Source: Micractinium sp. NFX-FRZ
Taxonomy: Eukaryota; Chlorophyta; Trebouxiophyceae; Chlorellales; Chlorellaceae
NCBI GenBank assembly: GCA_029339195.1
Contig: JAPTJF010000117.1
Location: 1-64,000, forward strand
DNA: 64,000 bases
Reading direction: 5' to 3'
Every line of letters starts with the position of its first letter. Within the stretch, counting starts at the first letter, position 1. Below, in pieces: positions 10,432-23,100 of the stretch. Under the pieces are notes generated by a model, which saw only the letters and a list, made by a program, of their open reading frames with translations, was not told where the DNA came from and did not search any database. Made by a program: the position numbers and the translations under genes.

Positions 10432-12509
10432 ATGGCTTTAGGCTGTCGGGCAGTGCGGGGGCTCACGCCTACTGCTCCTGCGTTGCGCCTGCATTGCGGG
10501 CCGCCCCGACGCAGCACCAAACCCGCCCACAAGCGCCTGGAATGCCGCTGCAGCATCTCCTGCGACGTGCTGCTGGTGGACGCACAGAATGTGTTGAGCA
10601 GGGCGCACGCCGACCACCGCCGTGGTTGCCGCCTGGCGGGCGAGAGCGCGGCGAGCGGCTTTGCAGACTGGCTCCGCTTTCTGTCAGCTGCAGCTGAGCC
10701 CCAGCTCATGGTGGCCGTGTTTGATGCCCCGGCTGCCAAGCGGCAGGGCCAGCAGCAGCAGCGGCAGCTGCTGGCGCCTGAATATCTGCAGCGCAGGCGG
10801 CGGCGCAAGGAGCAGCAGCAGCAGCACCAGAAGGGGCGGGCAGGCAGCAGTAGCAGCGGCGGTTCCGCCGCAGCGCCGTTTGCAGGCACCCGCACCGGCG
10901 GCGACCCGCTGCGGCCATACAAGCAGCAGGCAGCAGAGCTGGGAGGCATCTGCCTGGAGGCTGCTGGCGGCTGGGAGGCAGATGACGGCCTGGCAGCCGC
11001 GTGTGTCGCCGTGCAGCAATGCCAGCCTCATGCCCGGGTGCTGGTGGCCTCGGGAGATGGCGACATGCAGCAGCTCCTTGCCCCTCAGGTGAAGATGGCG
11101 TGAGGTGCTGGTGTCCGGGTGCCTTCCAAGAGTGCAGCTGTCAGCGGTGCCCGTGCACTCTGCGCTTTGCAGCTCTTACTTTGGCAACGGCACACCTGGA
11201 ACATGCACGAAACAGGCGTGACACCGATCGTCAGGAGCCAAGCTTGAAATGTGACATGCTGCCCCTGCCCCTGCGGCGCTGCAGGTGGCCTGGCTGCGGC
11301 TGCACAACCAAGCCAGCCTGGCCTGCCCTCTGGGACTAGACCTGCTCACCGCAGCCGCCTTCCAGCAGCAGCACGGCTTCCCAGCCTCTGCTTACGCAGA
11401 CTGGCTAGCCCTAGTAGGTATGCGCCCACTGCTGCCAGCTTGCTGGCGTATGACGAGCTTCCTACTGCCCTCAGGCACCATGTGGCGCACTGCGCCTGCT
11501 GTGCATCCCCGCCTGTCCCTGCCTGAATTGGTGCTACGGCCCAACAACTCAGGCGGCAAGGGATGCTCCTCTTGCTCATGCCATATGTGCATGCTGACCC
11601 GGCTCTCCCTGCGAGTGCGGTGCAGGCAAGCGCGAGGCGTCGATCCAAGGGGCGGGCGTGGGGGGCAAGTCAGCAGCCAAGCTCCTGGCACGCTACGGCA
11701 ACCTTGACGCGGTGCTGGCAGCGGCAGATGCTGGAGAGCTGAAAGGTTGGGGCCCAGCAGTGGCGAGCCTGCTGGCAGGCAGGGGCGGAGGCAGCGGCGG
11801 CGGCGGCGACGGCGAGGGCTGGGAGGGCAGGCGGGCGCAGCTGCAGCGCAACCGTCAGCTGTTTGAGGTGTGCGCTGATTCCTCGGTGGTGGAGCCTCGA
11901 GGCATGGCGCAGCTGCTGGCAGCGCTAGAGCGGCTTCAGCCTGCCGCTGCTGCCGCGGCAGCCCTGCCGGCAGCACCTGGCGGCAGCTCTCCCGGCAGCA
12001 CCAGCGGCGGCATCAGCAGCAGTAGCGGCGGCAGCCAGCTTGCCATTGCGGCCACTCCTCAGCTCGCGTGGCAGCACCCGCTGCATGCCCGGCGGTGGCG
12101 GCACCTACAGCAGCTGGCAGGCAGCAGCGGTGCGCCTGCTTCGCCCCAGCAGGCGGCCACGCCTCAGGGCCTGCCAGTTGAGGAGCTCTTGGAGCCTGCC
12201 ACAAGCAGCACAGGCCACAGCAGCGGCGGCGGCGGTACCAGCAGCGGCAGCGGTAGCAGCAGCAGAGTCAGCGCCCCAACGGCAACGTTCTTCATCTGCC
12301 CCTCTGATGTGCCTGCTGGCAGCTGGCCCAGGGTGGTGGCTGCAGTGCAGGGCTGCCCGCCCGGCCGAGACTGCACGGCGGTGCTGCTGCCCATGCTGCA
12401 CGGCGCCATGCAGCATCACGTCAAGCTCGTGAAGCTGGCGGGCTGTCGTGTGCAGTTGAGGCTGGTCAGCACCACGGTGGAACCTGGGCTGCTGGCTGGC
12501 CAGGCGTGA
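10432..12509 (+). CDS. Plant-type 5'-3' exonuclease (PIN/FEN-like, H2TH), probably organellar
   Basis: Three exons, 10432-11088, 11285-11417 and 11626-12509, join to 557 residues. The N-terminus (MALGCRAVRGLTPTAP) is rich in Arg, Ala, Thr and Pro and looks like a transit peptide. The polymerase-I-type 5' nuclease domain shows DVLLVDAQN (Asp50), VAVFDAP (Asp98), WEADD (Glu182, Asp184, Asp185) and SGDGD (208-211), the acidic metal ligands of the family. The helix-2-turn-helix part follows: ADWLALVGKREAS, then GAGVGGKSAAKLLARYG. The GDxSDN aspartates of bacterial enzymes are replaced by GKREAS, which I believe is also seen in plant homologues. A Gln/Arg-rich insert (about 104-135) and a long Ser/Gly/Ala-rich C-terminal extension (after about 350) are extra to the family core. 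Likely role: removal of RNA primers or flaps in plastid or mitochondrial DNA replication and repair. Confidence 0.8.
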
Positions 12510-12848
12510 TCTGCTTCCATGACTCAGCGTGGCAGCCAGTATCCTGTTGCATACTTGCTCTTCTGCCTGTGCTGTCCTTCCAAGTCATCCTATGGCAAAC
12601 CTGCCCAATTCTTTCTACTACTATCGACCATGTGATGAATTGATTTTGAGCTTAACATGTCTTTCTGGCGTGACGCCTAATTAGCTCAGGAACAGGAAAC
12701 GTGACAAACACTGGACACACATGGTCGGGCAGATCAATCCTCAAAGACACACAACAGTAGGGTCCCTCTCAGCCAGAGCAGCCCAGGGTGGGTAGTACCA
12801 GAAGCAGTGGTTGAGATAGGTTGAAGATGAAGCGATGATGGAGGGGAC
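12510..12848. other. Convergent 3' region between exonuclease and PKS genes
   Basis: Both flanking genes end here (exonuclease stop 12507-12509 on +, PKS stop 12849-12851 on -). The sequence is A/T-richer than its flanks, notably 12590-12670, as expected of 3' untranslated regions. No TGTAA signal is visible on either strand and no open frame is supported. Confidence 0.5.
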
Positions 12849-14100
12849 TCACAGCCGGGGCAGCACCGCCCGGATGGCATCCATCAGCTGCACCGCCGTG
12901 GCCTTGCGCCCCCGCTCGCTCAGCAGGCATTCGGTGTGGCGGGTGTCCAGCGGAATCTGCTGCAGCTGCTGCTGCCCGTCGGCAGCCAGGCCCAGCGCTC
13001 CCGAGCTGCCAGCGAGCGGCGCTGCCTGCGCCAGCTGCTGCCGGGTGGCCTCAAGCATGAGGGCTCCGAGGCGGTCACGTGGCAGCAGCGCGACAACAGG
13101 GCCGTCAAATGTGGGCGGCGCAAAGCCGCCGCTGCCGCCGCTGCTGCTGGCCGCGCTGCTGCTGCCATGCGGGCTGCTGTCTGGTGTGCTCCCGCCAAAT
13201 CCGGCGCGGCTGGCGGCCGCCCCGTTGCCGGTGCCCCGGAGCAGGCGCTTGAGCAGCGTGGCTCGGTCGAGCGTGGTGTACACAGCAGCGTCCCATTGCT
13301 CCTCGCTGGCCCCCGTCAGCGCCAGCTCAGCCGGGCGGTAGCTGTTGAGCAGCTTCAGCTGCTGCGTGGGGCTGCCGGCGGTGCACACGGTGTCGATGAA
13401 TTCGCCCATGGGACCCTCCAGGGTGCCGATCTCACGCAGCAAATAGAAGAGGGCGTACCTGCAGGCAGGCAGGGGGGCAGCAAAGGTGGGATGTCACGGG
13501 GGGTGAGCGGGGACAGGGATGAAAGCACCGAAGACAACAGAACAGAGCATACAGCCCCCCATGCGAAGCCAAAATGATGCCAGGCCTCAGCCATGTGCCA
13601 CAACTCACCAGGTGGTGTCGTGCAGTGGCAGGCCGGGCGGCTGGCCCAGGCAGCCATCCAACAGTACCAGCCCCGCCCGCTGACCCTGGGCCTGCAGCTG
13701 CGCCGCAGCAGCGTGCGCCAGCGCCGCGCCGGAGATGGAGCAGCCGGCCAGCAGGTACGGCCCCTGGGGCTGTACCGCCTGGATGGCTGCCACGTAGTGC
13801 GCCGCCAGCTCAGCAAGCGTACCGCAGTGTGCCGCATCGCCACCCATGGCCAGGCCGTAGCAGGGCAGCTGCAGCCCGGCTGCCAGCTCCTTGAGAACCC
13901 CAGTGATGCTGCCAGTCTCGCCGTGCACCAGCCAGAGCGGCACGCGCGCCAGCGGCGGCGCAACCAGCTGACGTGGCGTGCCGCTGCGTGCGGCCCCCGC
14001 ATAGCCGGCGCCGACGCCGCCCGGACCCCTGCGCAGGATGTAGCGCCTCTCGGGGCACAGCCGGTTGAGGGGCAGCACCACGCTGGCGGTCTCGCTGGCC
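12849..14100 (-). other. PKS thioesterase domain 3 (C-terminal, probably active)
   Basis: The last domain begins near [10 protein letters not shown] and [11 protein letters not shown]. It has [20 protein letters not shown] with the presumed nucleophile Ser at 13737-13739 (GxSxS rather than GxSxG), LVLLDGCLG for the acid (near 13660) and DTRHTECLL for the His (near 12930). A Ser/Gly-rich insert lies near 13120-13210. The protein ends AVLPRL. Its elbow differs from TE1, so it may prefer another acceptor, for example an alcohol, or form a lactone. Confidence 0.78.
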
Positions 14101-17100
14101 AGCAGGGGGCTGAAGGGCGCTGGGGAGGCGGGCTGGCGGGGGGTGAGCAGCATGGAGCTGCCATGCTCAGCTGCAGCCGTCTCTGGGGAAGACGCCTCTG
14201 CCTGCAGCCCCTGCATGGCCGCCTCTAGAAGCACCCCCTGCACCTGCCGGGCCACCGCTGAGGCCCCCACAGGGCTGCCGCTGGCGCTGCCGCCGCCTGC
14301 CAGCTCAGCTGCCAGCTCGTGAAGCGCCACGGGCTGTACCAGCAGAGCAATGCTCTGCCACGCGCCGCCCGGGCCGCCGCCTGCCAGCAGGTCGGCTGCG
14401 CTGGTCGCTGAGGCGCCTCCGGGGCGGCCGCGGTGCTGGGCAAACAGCAGGGTCTGGCCGGAATAGATGTCGGAGGCGGCGTAGGTGCTGGCCAGGTCTT
14501 GCCAGTAGGAGAGGCGGGACAGCAGGCCGTCCACGCGGTGCTCCCAGTCGGCAGCCTTTTCCTGCGGGGTGGGGGTTGGGTGGGTGGAGTAGGATGAGAT
14601 GTGGCGGGGGAGGGCTGGAGGCACCCCAGCAGCTGGGTGAGAAGAGGGTCCCAGCAGGCAGCCACATCATACTGCCTGGTCTTCACTATGCCGAGGAGCA
14701 GCGCCATGCACCCCGCCCCGCCCCACCCCTCCCTGATCACCTCTGCCGGCCGGAAGGTGGACACATACTCGAGCTGCTCGTCGTAGCTGGCAATGCTTGC
14801 CAGCCTGGCAGTGAAAGCCTCCAGGCTGGGTGCGGTACTGCCCGCGGCAGCCAGTACCATGGGGTACAGCGTGGCCGCCACCTGGCACACCTCCTGCCGC
14901 TTGCCAGGTGGCAGCCAGCTCAGCAGGCGGCCGGGGTTGCGCAGCACGTGAGCCGACTCGAAGAGCGCAAGCGCCAGAGGGCCCTCTGCTGAGCTGTCGC
15001 TGAGCTGGAGCGCCAGCTCATGCGCCAGCACGCCGCCGTAGCCCACACCTGTTGTGTTTTGGAGAGAAGGGGGGGGAGGGCAGGTGAGCACAGCAGGTGA
15101 GGGCAGCAATGAGCGCTGCTCCTGCCAGCCACCCTGCAACATGCTGTGCATCAACCACATCAGTGCGTACAGCGGCAGGCGCTCACCTCCCACCACCAGC
15201 CGGCTGCCTGGCGGCACCACGCTGCGCGCCGCCTTGATGGCCAGTCCGGCCAGCTCCGCCACGTCAGCAGGTGCCTCTCCAACTTCTCCCTCCGGCAGGC
15301 ACACCGCAAACACGGGCAGGTCCAGGCCAGCCAGCAGAGCCTCCAGCCCGCCCAAGCCGCCGCCTGCGTCGCAGCACATCAGCAGCACGGGTGTGCCATC
15401 GCCCACGCCGCTGCCGGCGCGGGCAGCGGCATCCCGGGCTGCTGCGTTGGCCGGAGACACTGCCTGGAGCGCCAGGCCGCCAGCAGAGGCGGTGATTGCC
15501 GGGTTGGCGCCGGGCAGCTGGGTCTCCAGGCGGCGCCGCAGGGCGGGGTCTTTTACTCCCATCTTCTGGAGGTAGCTGTCAATGTCCTGCAGCTCCACCT
15601 GCAGCAGCGGGAACACACATTGGCGTGCACCGACTCAGTTGGCAGGGAATACAGCGGTGCCACAAGTGCGCACATGAGAGGCATGTCCACGGGCTAAACG
15701 GGCGGCAGGCCAGTGGGGCGCCAACCAGCGAGCATGCAGGGCCGTGTGTCTCATTGGCAGCTGCCCCCCAGCTTCTCACCGCCGACACGGCATACGCCTT
15801 CTGGTCGCGCCGCACCGCCTCGGTCCACCCAAAGGGCGCCAGCTTTTGCTTCAGAGCGGTGACGATGAGGTTCATGTCGCCCAGGTCCTGCAAATCAGTC
15901 GCAGCAGCACAGCAGGGCGCATCACGAACCAGCACAGCATGGCACGCATACACAGCCTGCTAAACTGCAGTGATGACCTGTGAGGGTCATGTCACCCAGC
16001 TCTTGCAGGGCAGCCAGCTCAGTGTGATTATTCCCACATATGCAGTGCAAGGTTGGGACAAGCACGGGCAGCCCTGCCCAAATACAGCCTCGCTTGCGGG
16101 GCTGATTGTGAGCCACTCCGCAGTCATCACCAAAGCCAGCAGCATCCTTCCTGGGCCCCAGCTTGCCTGGCGCAGGATTGAGAAGTGGTCACCCGGGATC
16201 TCGATGACCTCGCAGTCCTGGCACATGTCGTACCAGCAGGAGCCGTGGGGCACCGCTGCAGGGCAGGCAGGCATGAGAGAGGAAGATGGCCGAGTTTGGT
16301 ATTCCGGTCGAGGCTGATCAGGACGGCACGGAGGTGGTCAGCAAAACGCCATTCCCCCGCAACCCCTTGGCAGCAGCCCGTTTTCGCACGCCCTTGCCCC
16401 ACCTGCGGTGCGGCTGTCGTCCATGTATGTGCACACGCCTGGGTTGGCGGCCCGGAAGTAGACCACCGGTGCCTGCACAAGGGGTAGGGTCACGGGGAGA
16501 CGCTCGGGCACAGGCAGGAGCTCGGGGGCAGGGGCGGGAGGCCACACGGGGAGACGGCCGGGCACAGGCAGGTGCTTGCTTCATGCGCAGCAACAGGGCC
16601 AGCTCCGCTGCCACCTGTGGCCGCGACCACGTCGCGCACGCCCCAGAAGGTGCTCACAGCAGGCAGACGTCCCGGGTGCCAAGGCTGCCCACCCACCTTG
16701 ATTGCGGGTGCGTGGAAGGTGAACCGGCGCAGGTCGCTGATGGAGGATGCCTGCTTGGTAACCAGCGCCACATACTCCACCTGCTGCCGCACCTCGTCCA
16801 CACTCATGTTGCTGTCACGCTGCAGGTTATGTAGGGGGGCGGGGGCGGGGCCGGGATCAAGTTCAACGGTTGCACACAGGTCAGGCAAGGGGGGAAACGG
16901 GGGCAGTACAGGCCTTGGCCCAGTGTGCAGCCATTCACACAACCGACTTTCACTGCTTGCTGCGGTGGTCACTCACGGCCTGCCCCACCCCGACCTGTAC
17001 CGGTGCCCCCCACCCAGCTACCCACCATCCGCACCACCAAACCCTACCACCACCCAGCCACCCACCATGACGCGCCAGATGGGGGCAAAGAACTCGAACT

Positions 17101-20100
17101 TCTGCTGCGTGCTCATCCCCTTCCACTCCTCGCTCTCCCGCGGGTGAGCGATGCTGCTACCCATGCCCAGCGCGTCGCGGCCTGGCGGGAGTGGTGGATG
17201 GGTGGGGGAGGGGCGGAGTAGCGTGGGTGGGTGTGGTGATAGGACAGGCAGGCAACTGGCAGACTCGCAAGCTGGTTGGTTGGCTGGGCCGGCGGGGAGT
17301 CTGGCAGGCACTCATTCCACGCAGGTCTGGACCGTCTCAGACAATGCCGATCAGTCTCTCACAGTGCCAGGCATTGTTACATGGCTCCTGCTGCCCCAAC
17401 TCATGGCATCTAGAGCCATCCACGCACGAACTAACAAGCTCACCTAGTGCCCCCAGGATCATCTCCATCAGCTCCTTGCTGTCCTCCTCGGTGGCCGCCT
17501 CCGCCTCGGGCTGCGCACGCCGCACCTGGTCGGGGCGTGGCGTGTCCATGATCTGGGGCGGGGCAGGAGAGGGAGGAGGGGGATTGCGGAGAGGGGAAGG
17601 GGCTCAGGAAATGCCGTGTGGCACGGGGTGCTCGCTGTCTGTCGCCCCTCGCGCCCCCACACCTCCTGTGAGCCTCAAGCCCTGCTCCCCACCCACCCCA
17701 CCACGCCAGCCCACCACCCACTTCACTCGCCCGCCCCGCCCGCCCAAACCCCAGGCTCACCAGCACCAGCCCCACGGTGTGCCCCCAGCTCTCCAGCACC
17801 ATTGCAATCTCCATGGCCACCACGCCTCCGTACGAGTGGCCCCCCACCAGGTAGGGCCCCTCGGGCTGCACCCGGACCATGTCGGCGGCGTTCTGGCGTG
17901 CCAGGGCGGGCACGTCCAAATCGTTGTCTTTATCCAGCACGTAGATGGGCTGGGAGGACCACTGCGGGAGCAAGGGGCAGAGCAGGCGAGGGGAGGGGTT
18001 GGTGGGTGGGTGCGGTGGTTGAGTGCAAGGGCGGGGCTCGCAAAAGAGATGTGGAACGAGCAAAGGGGTGGAGGAGGGGCGGAGGCCAGAGCCAGCTGCT
18101 ACGCGCCCTTTTACACCACCCTTGTCACAGGCCAGAAACCGTGGCCAGGCAGGCGGGCAGGCAGGCAGGCACAGAGCAGGCAGGCAGGCAGGCAGGCGAG
18201 CAGGCGGGCACACCTGGAGGAACTGCGAGAATGAGAAGTAGGCAGACTGCGCGTTGGCCACGCCCGGTGCCGCCAGGAACAGCGGGCGCTGCGCCGGCGG
18301 CGGGCGCAGCATCTTGAGCAGCTCGCTGGGCTTGCTGTCGCTCTCTCCAGCACCACCAGAAGCGCCGCCAGCCCCTGCCGCTGCTGTGGCAGAGCGCGGC
18401 TGCCTCTGGGCAAGGCCGGTGATGTCCTCGATGTCGGAGTCCGAGGCGGCGTCTGCCACGTCAGCGCCGCCCGCCAGGTCAGTGGTGCCGTCCACGCCAG
18501 CGGCGCCAGACTTGATGGAATCGTTGATGTACTCGACCACGGCGTCCACGGATTGGTAGTCGTACAGCAGGGTGACGGGCAGCTGCAAGGGAAGAGAGCA
18601 CAGGGTGTGAATGGGTGCAGCGCTCAGGGAGGCGGGGGGGCACCTTGGCAGGGGCACCCTGGCACAACCTTCCTTTTCAAGTATCCAACCTCTTTCACCA
18701 CCACCTTCAATAGCAGCTGCCCACCCACCTGCAGGCCCAGCGACTCTGCCAGCGTGCGGCGCAGCTCCATGCCTCCCCGAGAGTCCAGGCCGGCCATGAT
18801 GAGCGGCTCGTCAGGCAGCACAGCATGGCCCAGCATGGACCGCACCTCGCTCATCACCTGCAGGGAGCCCGGGGGGAGGAAGGTTACGGAGGGGGTGGCC
18901 GTGCCACGTTAGGAAGGCCGAGCAACAAAGGAACGCTCACCATTGTCCTGGGCAGAGATGCATGGCAGACAAGGGCAGGCCAGCAGTGAGCGCGCAACCC
19001 AAGAGTAGGCTGCGCCCCCCGCGCCTCCCCGGCATGGCCGCTTTCTTCGCCATCACCACCACCCACCTGTGCCTGCAGGTGCAGCAGGCGCTCCTCCTCC
19101 GGCATCTGCAGCAGGGGATGATCCGCAGCCACCACGCCCGCTGCTGCCCCCTCTGCCGTCCCCTCTGCCGCCTCATCAGCCGCCGCTGCCGCCTCTGCCG
19201 CCCGAGCTGCCAGGCTGGCAGGGCCTGGCGAGGCTGGAGGCAGGTCGTGGTCCCCAAGTACAGCGCCAATGAGGGCGGCTGCTGGAGCGCTAGCGATGCC
19301 AGGGAGCGCGAGTGCCGCCCCGCCGGTGTGCCAGCTGTCGACTGGCTGGTAGGCAGCTGCCACACTGCCGCCAGCTGGGCTGGTGGCAGCAACCAGGAGG
19401 GCGGCCACGCTGCGAACCCACGTGAGCGGTGAGGCTGCTGCTGCCGCCCCTGCTGCTGCTGCCTGGCCCAGGCAAGCGTCGAGCACAGTGGGGTGCAGGG
19501 CATAGCCAGACACCTCGGGTGCTGACAGGGCCGCCACGTCAGCAAGAATGCCACCAGTCGGGTCGGCAGAGCTGCTGCCGGCCAGAGAAGAGGCGATGCA
19601 GGCTGCCAGAGGACGGCTGCTCAGCAGGGCAGCGGGTTTGGCAGCAGCCTCAGCACCTGTGACAGCTGCCGAAGCAAGCAAGCTGCTAAGCTTGGCAGCC
19701 AGCAGCTTCTGCTCAGCAAAGGTGATCTCCACTGAGCCAGTTGCAGGCATCAGCCTGATACGGGCGACAGCTGGCGCCACCCTGGCAGCAGCCATAGGTG
19801 GCAGCTGCGCTGGTGCCACCATGGCGGCTTCAGTCACCGCTGCCAGGCTGGCAGCTGCTGTCGCCGAGTCATCCCCAATGGCAACCGCTCCCAGCAGGGG
19901 CAGCAGCGAGGCTGACATGCTGAGCAGCGCTGAGCTGGCGAGGTGCACCCGGCCGTGCAGGCTGTACTGCCAGAGGTAGGCCAGGCGAGGAGATGAAAGG
20001 TTGGCGTCCAGAGCCACAGCCCCGCCGCGCCCACGCTTGCGCAGCAGGCTGCTGGTCAGCAGCTGCTGCACTGGCGGGGCGACGTAGCAGCGGGTGCGCC

Positions 20101-23100
20101 GCCAGGCAGGCTGTGCCACATCGCTGCCAATCATGCCGAGGACGGAGGCCGCCCCGCTGCCGGACAGCAGGGCGTGGGCGTTGGTACCCTGAGCCCCAAA
20201 GCTGCTCACGCCCAGCAGAGGCACGCTGTTGGCTTGGGCGCTGGGGACACCCAGGGGGCCACCACGGGCAATGGACACTGCAAGGCAGGGATCAGGATGG
20301 GCCCAGCATAAGCCTAGGTGAAGGCAGGCAGACCATGCTGACATCACAAGCTGTCGGTAGCAGTGCATCACACGGCATACCCCCCTTGACAGCAGCATCC
20401 TGACCAACGGCGCAAGAGCGCCCTGGTGCCGCACCTGCATGCCCGGACAGGGCGCCGTAGACGTGAGGGTTGAGGTGGCGCAGGTGCAGGGCAGGCGGCA
20501 CCACCGCTGCCTGCACCAGCTGGCTTGCAGCCATGAGGCCCGCAACGCCGGCGCCCGACTCCTGGTGCCCGGTAGCTCCCTTGATCGTGGCAAACAGGAA
20601 CGCCCGGCGTTGGCGCACGCCCTGCTGCAGAGGTGGAAGGGGGCACACAGGCACAGTCAACCGACATGGTGGGTTCATTGACATTGACCAAGCACAATGT
20701 GCATGCGCGGTGCAGGCACCTGCAAATGTGGCATGTTCCCTTCGAAACCACACGCTGTTGTAATATCAATCAATCAATCAATAGAGCCTCATCCTCACCA
20801 CCACAGCCAACCACCCTCCCTCCCCTCCCTCACTTACCAGGTACACCGCCGAGGCCGCCCCCACTTCAATGGGGTCTCCCAGCGCGGTGCCGTTGCTGTG
20901 CATCTGCAGGCCTGCCACGTCAGCCGCCCGCACCCCTGCGCTGGCCAGCGCATAGCGCAGCAGCACCTGCTGGGCTGGCCCGTTGGGCGCCGTCAGGCTG
21001 CTGGCACGCCCATTGGTGTTCACTGCAGTGGCGACCAGCAGGCCCAGAGGCTGTGCCTGCTGTGCCTGCTGCTGACCAGGCACAGTGCTGGCACCCTCAA
21101 CTGCCTGGGCAGGAGCCAGGTATAGCACCCGGCACGTCTCTCCACGCACATAACCGTCTGCTGACGCATCCAAAGTCTTGCTGCGTCCCTCTGGGGACAA
21201 CATGGTGGCGCGGGTCAACATGAGAGTCGATTCGGGCACCAGGCAGAGCAGTACGCCCGCTGCCAAAGCCGCTTCCATGCGTCCCTCCCTGCAGATGTGG
21301 CAGATGGTGGTGCAAATGGTGTCGAGGTGAGATTTGGAGTGGCATGAAGCCCGGCTGCCTGGGGAAGGGGCGGCAGAGCAATACCCACCAGCAGGCAGCA
21401 AGCAGGCAGCAAGCAGGCAGGCACGGTTCAAAAGCAAGTCAGCCACCCACCGGAAAGCGAGGCAGGCCACGTGTGTGGCCACCAGCGACGCTGAGCATGC
21501 TGTGTCCACGCTGGCAGTGGGGCCGCGCAGCCCGTACACATAGGCAATGCGGCCGGAAGCCACGCTGGGGGAAGCTGCCGTGAAGCTAAAGCTGCTGATG
21601 CCCACGCCGTGCTGGTGGACAAGCGTCTCATAGTCGGTGGCTGCAAAGAGCAGAGCAGAGCAAAGAGACGTGTGAGAATCGTGAGAGATTAGGCTATGAG
21701 TGACAGCATTCCCCTAAACACACACTGCTGGGGAGGATAGATGCTGAACTGACAAGACACATACACACACAAACAGCACTCCTGACAAGAGAGGGCTCAC
21801 CAGCAATGCCCACGAAGGCGCCCACGGTGCGTCCGAACACGGCGGTGGGGCCGGTGCCCGCGCTGCTGAGCGCGTCGTGCGCAGCGTGCAGCAGCAGGCG
21901 CTGCTGGGGGTCCATTGTGAGGGCTTCGGTCCTCATCACGCCAAACAGCTCGGAGTCAAAGAGCTCCACGTTGGGGAGGAACACTCCAAACTGCACATTG
22001 GGAAGGGGGTAGTGCAGCAGAGAGAAGTGCAAAGGGTGGTCAACTGTCTGGGTATGTTTTGAGGGCAGGTGGGGTGGGATGCAGCGGGCCCAGGGGAAGC
22101 GCGTTTGCTCTGCATGTCGATGGAGCCAGTGCGCAGCCAGTACGCAGCTCTTGCCAGCCAGCCCCTACCTGTGCTGCCATCGTGCCGTCAGCGGTGATGA
22201 GCCCGTCATTGGCGTCCCAGCGTCCATAAGGCACCCGCGTGCTGGCATCGCCGCCTGCAAGGGCGCCCAGCTCCTGCTGCCCAGCAGCTCCCATGATGGC
22301 CACCGCCCAGCCAGCGGGCGGCGCCTTGCCCGCGAGCATCCCACCCTGCGCCAGTGCGCCTGCTGCATATGCTGCCTCGGGAGCCGAAGGGGCACCCCTG
22401 TTGAGCTTCCCAACCAGGAACTCAGCCATGGCGTTGACCGTGGGGTAGTCAAACACCAGGGTTGAGGGCAGCTCGATGCCCAGCGTGTCAGCCAGGCTCT
22501 GCTGCAGCTCTGTGGCCCCCAGGCTGTCCAGGCCAGCAGCCATGAGCGGCTCATCTGGGCCCACAGCGCTGCCCAGCACGGTGTGCACCTGCTCTGCCAC
22601 CAGGGCCTGCAGGGGCACAGAGGGTGGATTGCAAGCTTTAGGCGCTGGTTGCTGGCTTGCGGTGACGTGACTTCTGCACAGCTACCCGGGCCACAAAATG
22701 CTGCAACGCGGCAGTGGGGCGCAGCACAGCAGCAGCACATGGAAGCCTTTCTGGGCGGCCCTGCTGAGACCACCCATGTGCACCGCACACCTTCCTTCAC
22801 CACTTGCACCTCCCACAACCCGCCTTGCACCCCCATAGCTCGCCCTCCCAGGCCGTCCCCAATTCTGTCCCTCCCCACCCCACCTGCATGCTTTCCAGGT
22901 CCACAGCCTCGAGTGAGCCGCTGCCTGTGGCCATCACAACCTCTGTGCTGTGATACGCCGCCAAGCCGCCAGACATTGCCCCTGCGATGCCAGCGCCCGC
23001 TGCCACCTCGGCGCCAACTGGACGGTAGCCAGAGGCGTCCACCATCGAAGGGGAGAGGAGGAAGAGCGGCGTGCCGGGGGTGTGCGGGGTGTTCAGGTTG

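Noticed and set aside
17440..18657. GHSYGG as an acyltransferase active site
   Set aside because: The motif lies after the last ACP in an alpha/beta-hydrolase context with a later GDHFS; it is thioesterase 1, and no AT-sized region surrounds it.
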